From assembly GCA_938030835.1 (NCBI GenBank), contig CALHID010000026.1, positions 1 to 5,748 on the forward strand: a stretch of DNA of 5,748 nt, read 5' to 3'. Positions 1 to 5,330 of the stretch are shown piece after piece; positions within the stretch are counted from its first letter, which is position 1, and every line of letters starts with the position of its first letter. Made by a program: the position numbers and the translations under genes. This stretch comes from an uncultured Actinomyces sp. GTDB lineage: Bacteria > Actinomycetota > Actinomycetes > Actinomycetales > Actinomycetaceae. The notes under the pieces were generated by a model. It was not told the DNA's origin. It saw only the letters and a program-made list of their open reading frames with translations, and made no database searches.

Positions 1-722
1 GAGCGATCCCCCAACCAGCTCAGGCGGTTGCTCGGCCAGATCACTGCGAAAGCACGCCCGACTACTGCACTTTCAGGCACATATGGGGTTTGCCCGTTCC
101 CCATGTGATAACGAGAATCCGCAGAATTTGAACGATTGTCTCCCATCACCCACAGGGATCCTTCGGGGACGGTGATGTCGAAAGTTATTGACGAGGCCGC
201 ACCCTGGTTGGCAATGTAGGGTTCGGTGATCGTGACGCCATTGACCTGAAGCTTGCCATCTGCCGTACAGCAAGTCACGTGATCGCCGCCCAGGCCGATA
301 ACTCGCTTCACTAGGGTTTGTTCTCCGCCCGCAGGAAGCAATCCGGTAAATTCAGCGGCTTTTCGCAAAGGCGAAGAGGCACCTGTTTCGTTCTTGGCAA
401 GCCATCCCAAAGTGTCATCAAAAACGACAACATCTCCACGCTTGATATCCCCCGTGAAGTGGGAAACACGAGATACAGCGATGCGGTCTTTTTCAACCAG
501 AGTATTACGCATCGACGCAGAGGGGATCCAAAAGACCTGTACAAGGAAAGCGCGTAGAAGCGAGGAGATCACCAGGGCACAGACGACGATGACGGCAAGC
601 TCACGCAGCCAATTAAAGGGGTTTTTCCGTGCCCGGCGTTCTTCGCGCTCGATGTCCTTAATCGAAGGGCCGTGAGCGACCGGCATTCGGACGGTTCTCC
701 CACGTGCGCCTGATCGACTCAT
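1..722 (-). CDS. lepB: Signal peptidase I, 3'-truncated by the window edge
   Basis: Membrane-bound leader peptidase that cleaves signal peptides from exported proteins on the outer face of the cytoplasmic membrane (Ser/Lys dyad, family S26). The 240 visible codons start at ATG 722, preceded by AGGAAAGGG about 8 nt upstream (731-739). In order: an Arg/Lys-rich cytoplasmic N-terminus (1-38), one membrane segment (about 41-61), box B IPSASMRNTL with nucleophile Ser70, box C RGDVVVFD (95-102), box D VKRVIGLGGD with general base Lys139, and box E GDNRSNSADSR (194-204). Asn replaces the Pro of the E. coli SMMPTL motif. A second in-frame Met at residue 13 is possible but has no better ribosome site. 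The C-terminal end lies beyond position 1. It follows rplS after a terminator, so it needs its own promoter or readthrough. A TACGGT at 746-751 is a weak -10 candidate. Confidence 0.96.
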   Translation of the reverse strand, partial: MSRSGARGRTVRMPVAHGPSIKDIEREERRARKNPFNWLRELAVIVVCALVISSLLRAFLVQVFWIPSASMRNTLVEKDRIAVSRVSHFTGDIKRGDVVVFDDTLGWLAKNETGASSPLRKAAEFTGLLPAGGEQTLVKRVIGLGGDHVTCCTADGKLQVNGVTITEPYIANQGAASSITFDITVPEGSLWVMGDNRSNSADSRYHMGNGQTPYVPESAVVGRAFAVIWPSNRLSWLGDR

Positions 723-769
723 AAACAGATCCCTTTCCTATGTCTACCGTAAATTCTCACACGTATGCG

Positions 770-801
770 AAAACCCGGCATCCTTTAAGGATACCGGGCT
801 T
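770..801 (-). terminator. Rho-independent terminator after rplS
   Basis: Read on the minus strand, the segment begins AAGCCCGG and ends CCGGGTTTT, with arms ATCC/GGAT further in around a short A/T loop. The stem is continuous to about 12 bp on this strand because its two non-Watson-Crick positions become G-U wobbles; on the plus strand the same positions are mismatches. Four T residues follow. It begins 17 nt after the rplS stop. This strand bias supports a terminator for rplS and not for plus-strand transcription. Confidence 0.75.
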
Positions 802-817
802 ATATCGCGAGCGAGTG

Positions 818-1174
818 TCACTCGGCAGATCCGGAGCGGTGCTCCTTGATCTTTGCGGCCTTACCGTGGCGCTCACGCAGGTAGTAGAGCTTTGCGCGGC
901 GCACGTCGCCCTTGGTCACGACCTCGATCTTGTCGATCGTGGGTGCGTGCAGGGGGAAGGTACGCTCAACACCGACACCGAAGGAAACCTTGCGGACGGT
1001 GAAAGTTTCGGAAACACCGTGGCCACGGCGTGCGATAACAACGCCCTGGAAAACCTGGATACGTGAGCGGTTACCTTCGATAACCTTCACGTGAACCTTA
1101 ACGGTATCGCCTGCACGGAAAGCAGGGATGTCTTCGCGCAGCGATGCTGCATCGACGGCGTCCAGCTTTTGCAT
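818..1174 (-). CDS. rplS: 50S ribosomal protein bL19
   Basis: Structural protein of the large ribosomal subunit, located at the interface with the 30S subunit. The 118-residue product has the usual bL19 length and begins MQKLDAVDAASLREDIPAF. Family landmarks follow: AGDTVKVHVKVIEGNRSRIQ, FQGVVIARRGHGVSETFTVR, GVGVERTFPLHAPTIDKIEV, and the C-terminal RRAKLYYLRERHGKAAKIKE. The ATG at 1174 was chosen because AAGGAG lies 5 nt upstream (1180-1185). A longer reading from TTG 1228 would add 18 residues absent from the family and would place the ribosome site inside the gene. It has its own probable promoter near 1302 and a structured leader, and ends just before a hairpin terminator, so it probably forms a single-gene transcript, perhaps also fed by readthrough from trmD, which has no clear terminator. 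Confidence 0.98.
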   Translation of the reverse strand: MQKLDAVDAASLREDIPAFRAGDTVKVHVKVIEGNRSRIQVFQGVVIARRGHGVSETFTVRKVSFGVGVERTFPLHAPTIDKIEVVTKGDVRRAKLYYLRERHGKAAKIKEHRSGSAE

Positions 1175-1179
1175 TTTCA

Positions 1180-1185
1180 CTCCTT
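1180..1185 (-). promoter_or_regulatory. Ribosome binding site of rplS
   Basis: AAGGAG on the minus strand, 5 nt before ATG 1174. It decides the start of rplS against the in-frame TTG at 1228. It sits 7 nt after the 3' arm of the candidate leader stem (1193-1202). Confidence 0.85.
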
Positions 1186-1192
1186 GACGCTT

Positions 1193-1279
1193 CTGCCGCA
1201 GGTCAGTCACGTCTTTTCGGCAGGTCAAGCCTGCGTTTCTTCATGTATCTGTATGATCCGGCGGCCCCCCGCGGCAGGT
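1193..1279 (-). promoter_or_regulatory. Candidate structured 5' leader of rplS
   Basis: On the minus strand CTGCCGCGGG (1277 to 1268) can pair over ten positions, one a G-U wobble, with CCTGCGGCAG (1202 to 1193). Between them sits a hairpin GCAGG-CTTGA-CCTGC (1234 to 1220). ACCTGC occurs three times in the leader (plus-strand GCAGGT at 1198-1203, 1220-1225 and 1274-1279), two of them inside an identical 8-mer TGACCTGC, so different pairings with the single GCAGG copy compete. The position just upstream of the ribosome site fits a ribosomal-protein leader that controls translation. bL19 leaders are described in some other bacteria, but I cannot match this one to a known family, and no covariation has been tested. 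Confidence 0.4.
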
Positions 1280-1301
1280 TACGCCACACACAGACCGTAC
1301 A

Positions 1302-1312
1302 ATTTTGCCACA
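1302..1312 (-). promoter_or_regulatory. Probable promoter of rplS (extended -10)
   Basis: The minus strand reads TGTGGCAAAAT with -10 hexamer CAAAAT at 1302-1307 (4 of 6 to TATAAT) and a TG just upstream. The core TGGCAAAATT matches the rpsP promoter core TGGCATAATT in all but one base. No good -35 box is seen 16-18 nt upstream. An alternative -10, TACGGT, lies a few bases downstream. The predicted transcript start near 1295 would give a leader of about 120 nt. Confidence 0.45.
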
Positions 1313-1372
1313 GCTCAGGTACTAAAGAACACCCCGAATACCCAGAACTGTGCGCACGTAGCGGTGATTTCG

Positions 1373-2698
1373 CTAACTTTGCGCGGGACGAATCATGACA
1401 ACGTCGGTGGCCTCGGTATTGGCACTCAAACGGAAACGACGCCTTCCTGCCTTTTTGAAACCGTGCTTGCGATAGAAACGCTGTGCGCGCTCGTTATAGA
1501 TGTGTGTTCCTAAAACGATTTGGCTCGCGCCTTCTTCTCTGGCAATGCGAATCGTGTGCTCCAAAATCGCTCCAGCAATACCAGTCCCGTGAACTTCTTC
1601 GCGCGCATAGCACTTCGAAAGATAGGCAGCGTGATCATCCAATGGATACTTGCCATTTCCACGCGGCATTTCCTTCGGACTATTCAGAAAAATCAAAGTG
1701 TAGGCAAGCAGCTGGCCTTCACTCTCTGCAAGGAAACAGCGCGCATTGGGATCAGCAAGATATTCCTCAAAAACCTGAGGATTCAATCCATCGGAAATAA
1801 AAGTCTGGACATCTTCCTCAGGAATAAACTCCGGGGGTGCCATGGGGAAAGTGAGGCTGGCAAGCTTACTGATGCGCTCGGCCTCGTCGGGGCGCGCGGC
1901 GCGAATCTCAACGGGGGCAACGCGATCCTCGCGCATCAGCACACCGTTTTCCGCCAAAATTTCCCTGTCCCGGGTACTCAGTTGATCAGCCGAAGAGCGC
2001 GCTATACGGGCGACGATATCCGGGCGTCGTTGCGCTGTTCGTTCAAGACTGCGATCTAGACGCCAACGATCGATCTTTGCGTGGTCACCGGACATCAATA
2101 CATCGGGAACCTGGTGCTCGCGCCATTCTTGCGGCTTTGTGTAAACCGGGTATTCCAAGAGGCCAATACCGCTGTGGGATTCTTCAACCAGAGAGTCGGG
2201 GTTCCCAATCACCCCGTCGATCAATCGGCCAACGGCTTCAACCAAGACCAAGGCTGCCACTTCCCCACCGTTGAGGACGTAATCCCCGATTGAGAATTCT
2301 TCAAGCACGATGCCACGGTCACGGTAGTGATCAGCAACGCGTTGATCAATGCCTTCGTAACGTCCGCAGGCAACGATGATTCGATCGAAATGCGACAGTT
2401 CCTCAGCTTTTTTCTGGGTAAAAGGGATTCCCGAAGGTGTGGGGATTGCGAGAACGCACTTTCCGGGCTCTGCTCCGATGACGGTGTCCAGCGCCTCTCC
2501 CCAGACATCAGGCCTCATGACCATACCTGCACCCCCACCGTACGGAGTGTCATCAACCGTTCGGTGACGATCATGAGTCCACGAACGCAGGTCATGGACG
2601 TGAATGTCCAACTGGCCGCTTTGACGCGCCTTCCCCATGAGAGACAGGTCAAGCGCAGCAAAGTACTGCGGGAAAATACTCAGCAGATCGATACGCAT
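1373..2698 (-). CDS. trmD: tRNA (guanine37-N1)-methyltransferase TrmD fused to a C-terminal GNAT acetyltransferase
   Basis: TrmD methylates N1 of G37 next to the anticodon using S-adenosylmethionine, preventing +1 frameshifting. The product is 441 residues against about 230-270 for ordinary TrmD. Residues 1 to about 250 form the SPOUT enzyme: cover loop PTPSGIPFT (86-94), GRYEGIDQR (112-120, Glu115), the knot wall segment SIGDYVLNGGE (136-146), Arg158, and the C-terminal GLLEYPVYTKP (179-189), VPDVLMSGDH (197-206) and WRLDRSLERT (212-221). The expected catalytic Asp in the interdomain linker appears as Glu173. After a short linker, residues about 263-441 are a GNAT domain with acetyl-CoA loop HGTGIA (370-375), NERAQRFYRKHGF (402-414, likely general acid Tyr409) and a TDVVM end, resembling PaiA-type GNATs. 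Starts at ATG 2698, 14 nt after rimM, with GAGGA just upstream. The acetyltransferase substrate is unknown. Confidence 0.95.
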   Translation of the reverse strand: MRIDLLSIFPQYFAALDLSLMGKARQSGQLDIHVHDLRSWTHDRHRTVDDTPYGGGAGMVMRPDVWGEALDTVIGAEPGKCVLAIPTPSGIPFTQKKAEELSHFDRIIVACGRYEGIDQRVADHYRDRGIVLEEFSIGDYVLNGGEVAALVLVEAVGRLIDGVIGNPDSLVEESHSGIGLLEYPVYTKPQEWREHQVPDVLMSGDHAKIDRWRLDRSLERTAQRRPDIVARIARSSADQLSTRDREILAENGVLMREDRVAPVEIRAARPDEAERISKLASLTFPMAPPEFIPEEDVQTFISDGLNPQVFEEYLADPNARCFLAESEGQLLAYTLIFLNSPKEMPRGNGKYPLDDHAAYLSKCYAREEVHGTGIAGAILEHTIRIAREEGASQIVLGTHIYNERAQRFYRKHGFKKAGRRRFRLSANTEATDVVMIRPAQS

Positions 2699-2712
2699 AG
2701 GCTTCCTCTTCC

Positions 2713-3219
2713 TCAGCGGGCCTCGATGGCTTGATCGTCAAAAAGGCCGGGGAGCGGCTCGATCGTCACAGTACCGTTTGGGATATCAACAGTGGGAACA
2801 AGTTGATGGACGAAGGGAACCATGACAGTCCCCGCAGAAGTCTTCACTAATAAGAGATCCTGAGCGGCCCCCATTTGGAGCCCTTGAACCACGCCCAGTT
2901 CATTTCCCTGAGGATCAACTGCGCGCAGGCCCTTGAGCTGGTGCGGATACCATGCATCTTCTTCTTCCCTCTCATCGACAAGCAGACGAGCGCCGCGCAA
3001 TGCTTCGGCGTCCTCGCGGCTTGAAACCTCACCAAAAAGGGCGATCACACGATCTTTTTGCTGACGAATTGAAGAAAGCGTGAGCGTGGGAAACTCCGCA
3101 TTCGAGGTCGAGAAGCTTTCTCCAGGGGTAAAAAGCTGAGGATCGTCGCTTCGAATATCCACAATGACTTCCCCACGCAGTCCGTGTGCGGGTCCGATCT
3201 GTGCTGCCGTCATGAGCAT
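2713..3219 (-). CDS. rimM: Ribosome maturation factor RimM
   Basis: Cytoplasmic assembly factor that binds uS19 and helps mature the 30S head and the 3' region of 16S rRNA. The 168 residues have the normal length and two-domain plan: an N-terminal RimM beta-barrel opening with IGPAHGLRGEVIVDIRSDDP (8-27), continuing through EDAEALRGARLLVDE (69-83), then the linker motif YPHQLKGL (91-98) and a PRC-barrel (about 99-165) with ELGVV, DLLLVK and VMVPFVHQLVP. The ATG at 3219 has AAGGA 8 nt upstream; Met3 (3213) is 6 nt closer to the gene and less well spaced. It is separated from khpA by a strong inverted repeat, with too little room after it for a normal promoter, so expression probably depends on transcription passing that hairpin. 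trmD follows 14 nt after the stop, the conserved rimM-trmD pair. Confidence 0.96.
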   Translation of the reverse strand: MLMTAAQIGPAHGLRGEVIVDIRSDDPQLFTPGESFSTSNAEFPTLTLSSIRQQKDRVIALFGEVSSREDAEALRGARLLVDEREEEDAWYPHQLKGLRAVDPQGNELGVVQGLQMGAAQDLLLVKTSAGTVMVPFVHQLVPTVDIPNGTVTIEPLPGLFDDQAIEAR

Positions 3220-3245
3220 GGGATGAATCCTTTTCGGGGGTATGC

Positions 3246-3280
3246 CAAACGGGGACCTGTTTAAGCCAGGTCCCCGTTTG
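3246..3280 (-). terminator. Perfect 14-bp inverted repeat between khpA and rimM (attenuator or weak terminator)
   Basis: CAAACGGGGACCTG (3246-3259) and CAGGTCCCCGTTTG (3267-3280) are exact reverse complements around a 7-nt loop. On the minus strand the hairpin starts 14 nt after the khpA stop. It ends in GTTTG, with the three T residues inside the stem, and is followed by GCATACCCCC, so it lacks a downstream T tract. It may be a partial terminator, a leaky attenuator or an RNA-processing or stability element lowering rimM-trmD output relative to rpsP-khpA. The repeat is certain; its action is inferred. Confidence 0.6.
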
Positions 3281-3294
3281 AGATCACTAAGTTG

Positions 3295-3534
3295 TCACTC
3301 GCGGTCGGTGTCAACGACATCAACGCGGACGTTTCCCCGGGGAGAAAGCGCGTTCATTACCGTGCGCAGCGCACGGGCCGTACGACCTCCGCGGCCGATG
3401 ACACGCCCCAGATCCTCAGGGTTCACACGAACCTCAAGCATCTGCCCGCGACGCATATTGCGAGAAGATACCCGCACGTCTTCGGGGTGATCAACGATTC
3501 CGCTGACCAGGTGTTCGAGTGCATCAGCGAGCAT
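3295..3534 (-). CDS. khpA: KH-domain RNA-binding protein KhpA (YlqC family)
   Basis: Small RNA-binding protein of 79 residues, the usual length for the KhpA/YlqC family. It consists almost entirely of one type II KH domain: MLADALEHLVSGIVDHPEDV (1-20) forms the first helix and turn, LEVRVNPEDLGRVIGRGG (33-50) carries the GxxG nucleic-acid loop (Gly47-Arg-Gly-Gly50), and RTARALRTVMNAL (51-63) is the following helix. In Gram-positives KhpA pairs with KhpB/Jag and binds many RNAs, affecting cell envelope and division. Start ATG 3534 lies 2 nt after the rpsP stop (TGA-TC-ATG), with GAGGA inside the end of rpsP about 9 nt upstream, which suggests translational coupling to bS16. The family assignment is secure; its role in this organism is inferred. 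Confidence 0.95.
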   Translation of the reverse strand: MLADALEHLVSGIVDHPEDVRVSSRNMRRGQMLEVRVNPEDLGRVIGRGGRTARALRTVMNALSPRGNVRVDVVDTDRE

Positions 3535-3536
3535 GA

Positions 3537-4022
3537 TCAGGCTTCCTCGCCAGCTTCTTCAGCCTTGGGCTCTTCTGCTGCTTCTTCAGCGGCAGCGGCC
3601 TGTGCGGCTTCTTCTTCAGCCTTGCGAGCAGCTTCTTCCTCAGCCTTCTTGGCGGAGGCGTCTGCCTTGCGCTTCTCAGCAGCGGCTTCGGCGTCCTTGA
3701 TGGCCTGAGCAGCAGCGGCTGCCTTATCGGCATCTGCGTACTGCACGCGGGACACTGCGTCTGCCTTGCCATTGAAGCGAGCGATGTCACCGGTCAGGAC
3801 CAGCAGGTTACGAACCTGGTCCGAAGGCTGTGCGCCAACGCCGAGCCAGTACTGAACGCGGTCAGACTTGATCTCGATGGTCGAGGGGTTCGGGGTCGGA
3901 TCGTACAGACCGACCTCTTCGATGACGCGTCCGTCACGCTTCTTGCGCGAGTCAACGACAACGACACGGTAAACGGGTGCATGGATCTTGCCCATGCGCT
4001 TCAAACGAATGCGAACTGCCAC
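3537..4022 (-). CDS. rpsP: 30S ribosomal protein bS16 with long Ala/Glu/Lys-rich C-terminal tail
   Basis: Primary-binding small-subunit protein that stabilises the 16S rRNA 5' domain. The core (1 to about 85) is classic: start MAVRIRLKRMGKIHAPVYR, then VVVDSRKKRDGRVIEEVGLYDP (21-42), DRVQYWLGVGAQPSDQVRNLL (54-74) and a GDIARFNG end. The GTG start at 4022 gives the family-typical N-terminus, with AGGAG 11 nt upstream; an in-frame ATG at 4064 would add 14 residues unlike the family and lacks a ribosome site. Residues about 97-161 are a low-complexity tail rich in Ala, Glu and Lys with repeated KAEEEA blocks. It is probably helical, ends strongly acidic (EEPKAEEAGEEA), and nearly doubles the usual bS16 length of about 80-90. 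Such tails are common in actinobacterial bS16. It is first in an operon with khpA. Confidence 0.97.
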   Translation of the reverse strand: MAVRIRLKRMGKIHAPVYRVVVVDSRKKRDGRVIEEVGLYDPTPNPSTIEIKSDRVQYWLGVGAQPSDQVRNLLVLTGDIARFNGKADAVSRVQYADADKAAAAAQAIKDAEAAAEKRKADASAKKAEEEAARKAEEEAAQAAAAEEAAEEPKAEEAGEEA

Positions 4023-4033
4023 TGTTGTGGTCA

Positions 4034-4038
4034 CTCCT
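4034..4038 (-). promoter_or_regulatory. Ribosome binding site of rpsP
   Basis: AGGAG on the minus strand, 11 nt before GTG 4022. The spacing is at the long end, but no other in-frame start downstream restores the bS16 N-terminus. The site lies inside the longer reading that begins at ATG 4064, which argues against that start. A GTG overlapping the site (4032-4034) is too close to be used. Confidence 0.7.
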
Positions 4039-4101
4039 GTTTCAAATCGGTGTGGAATAGACATACGTCAGGTAGGGAAACACAGACGATGATTATCCCG
4101 G

Positions 4102-4139
4102 GACGCGACGAACTCAGATGAGAGGGCTCTTCGCACGTC
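4102..4139 (-). promoter_or_regulatory. Possible hairpin in the rpsP leader
   Basis: Shortly after the predicted transcript start, the minus strand can fold as GACG (4139-4136) with CGTC (4105-4102), then CGAA with TTCG, then CTC with GAG at the tip, with internal loops between. It is a modest, interrupted stem in the right place for a ribosomal-protein leader. I cannot match it to a known element, and such short arms can arise by chance. Confidence 0.2.
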
Positions 4140-4153
4140 GAGTACAGCGATTA

Positions 4154-4182
4154 ATTATGCCAGTTTTAGCTGGTCTTTCCAA
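4154..4182 (-). promoter_or_regulatory. Sigma-70-type promoter of the rpsP-khpA operon
   Basis: On the minus strand a -35 box TTGGAA (4177-4182) and a -10 box CATAAT (4154-4159, 5 of 6 to TATAAT) are separated by exactly 17 nt. TGG directly precedes the -10. The predicted transcript start is near 4147, giving a leader of about 125 nt. The promoter lies downstream of the amidohydrolase stop (4224), so it serves rpsP independently of ffh. Confidence 0.8.
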
Positions 4183-4223
4183 GCCAATCGGCGCCAGACT
4201 CAGCCAAATCACGGTGGTCTTGG

Positions 4224-5330
4224 TCACCGCTCAGGTGAAGACGCAGAAGAAAGCGCGACAAGCTCTCCGCCTCGACACAGCCAAAGGGGTGCGAGAAGCG
4301 CATCAATGTCGTCGGGACAGGCTGAGTACCCGACAAGGTCAGCGCTTCCTCCAATTAGCCCTTCGTCAACCCCCAAATAGCGGCGCGTTTCCAGCGTTGC
4401 CCTTTGAAGAATTTCGCGAGGCCTCAACCCAAGTTCGCCCCAGGAGCGCAGTTCCGCAAGGATACTTCCAGGTTGTTGGTAGCCCCCCGTATCACTTGCC
4501 GGTAAGACCGTAATTCCAGAGTCAAAGAGCTCTTGAGCCTGCTCGTATCTGCACTGCCACAGGTTAATCATTGTTGCTGAATATCGCGGATATTTGCGTG
4601 CCGCCTGCTCAGAAAATCCCTTGAACAATTCACGCTGGAGCATGGTGACAGATACCGCGATCCCACGCTTTTTCGCTTCCTGAATCTGATCGATATCCAT
4701 GCCACTGGCATGTTCGATATCATCAACGCCTGCTTCAATGAGGTCATCGATCACGCGCGAGGAAAAGGCATGGACCGCCACGCGACCTCCAGCCTCGTGG
4801 ACCCCAGCGACGGCCTCGATAAGGATTTCGCGAGGCCACAAGGGCTCAAGATCGGCCTCTGCTCCCCCGCTACGGTCAATCCAATCACCAACGATCTTCA
4901 CCCACCCGTCACCGCGTGCGCACTCTTCACGCGCAGCATCGGGCAGATCGCGGGCGTCACTGAGTTCACGCGCAAGCCCCCGGATGTACCTCATTGGCCG
5001 AGCGATGTGACGACCACACCGGATGAGAGTCGGATATCGGGGCTCATCACTGACCCACGAAGTGTCAACGGGAGATCCACAATCGCGCAAAAGAGTCACG
5101 CCCGCACGAAGCATGGCATCAAGTTGCTGACGCTGTTGAGCTTGGCCAAGAGACGCTGCAGCTGCGCCAACACCGATGTGACAGTGAACATCTGCGAAAG
5201 CGGGCGCAGCCCACCCACTCAGAACTTGCGAATAGGCAGGGATCTCATCGACGGGCGAGATTACTGGAGTTAAATTCCACTGACCACTGACCCATCCTGA
5301 ATCAGTAAAAAGATGCCCGTCGAAATACAT
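4224..5330 (-). CDS. Metal-dependent amidohydrolase family protein, substrate unknown
   Basis: Predicted cytoplasmic hydrolase of the amidohydrolase superfamily, 368 residues, no signal peptide. A short N-terminal beta segment precedes the TIM-barrel. All usual metal ligands are present in order: HxH in FADVHCHIG (His49, His51), Lys145 in WVKIVGDW (likely carboxylated bridging Lys), His187 in VAVHAFS, His207 in DDIEHASG and Asp280 in LPASDTGG. The spacing resembles the imidazolonepropionase/prolidase-like branch, which acts on cyclic amides or peptides, but the substrate cannot be read from sequence. ATG 5330 overlaps the ffh stop (TGATG) with GAGG immediately upstream, so it is probably translationally coupled to ffh. 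From memory, an amidohydrolase between ffh and rpsP recurs in Actinobacteria, implying a conserved but uncharacterised role. The C-terminal 20 or so residues look non-conserved. Confidence 0.88.
   Translation of the reverse strand: MYFDGHLFTDSGWVSGQWNLTPVISPVDEIPAYSQVLSGWAAPAFADVHCHIGVGAAAASLGQAQQRQQLDAMLRAGVTLLRDCGSPVDTSWVSDEPRYPTLIRCGRHIARPMRYIRGLARELSDARDLPDAAREECARGDGWVKIVGDWIDRSGGAEADLEPLWPREILIEAVAGVHEAGGRVAVHAFSSRVIDDLIEAGVDDIEHASGMDIDQIQEAKKRGIAVSVTMLQRELFKGFSEQAARKYPRYSATMINLWQCRYEQAQELFDSGITVLPASDTGGYQQPGSILAELRSWGELGLRPREILQRATLETRRYLGVDEGLIGGSADLVGYSACPDDIDALLAPLWLCRGGELVALSSASSPER

Noticed and set aside
318..675. Two overlapping plus-strand open frames opposite lepB
   Set aside because: They lie across the signal peptidase catalytic region on the minus strand and have compositionally odd, featureless products.
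740..1066. Plus-strand open frame opposite rplS and the terminator
   Set aside because: It is antisense to a certain ribosomal protein gene, has no family features, and runs through the terminator; it is a coding shadow.
1175..1228. Longer rplS reading starting at TTG 1228
   Set aside because: The 18 added residues are not part of bL19, and the clear AAGGAG site points to ATG 1174.
1313..1372. Search for a terminator between trmD and the rplS promoter
   Set aside because: Only 4-bp chance pairings and a GTGCGCAC palindrome (1350-1357) are present; no stem with a T tract on the minus strand.
1520..2059. 179-codon plus-strand open frame opposite the GNAT half of trmD
   Set aside because: No recognisable domain or ribosome site, and the minus strand encodes a clear GNAT domain over the same bases.
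4023..4064. Longer rpsP reading starting at ATG 4064
   Set aside because: It adds 14 residues unlike any bS16 N-terminus, has no ribosome site, and contains the AGGAG that serves GTG 4022.
4161..4174. CCAG-CTAAAA-CTGG dyad in the spacer of the rpsP promoter, considered as an operator
   Set aside because: Four-base arms are too short to support a binding site without a second copy or conservation.
4710..5273. 187-codon plus-strand open frame opposite the amidohydrolase
   Set aside because: The opposite strand contains every amidohydrolase metal ligand in order; the plus-strand product has no recognisable motif.
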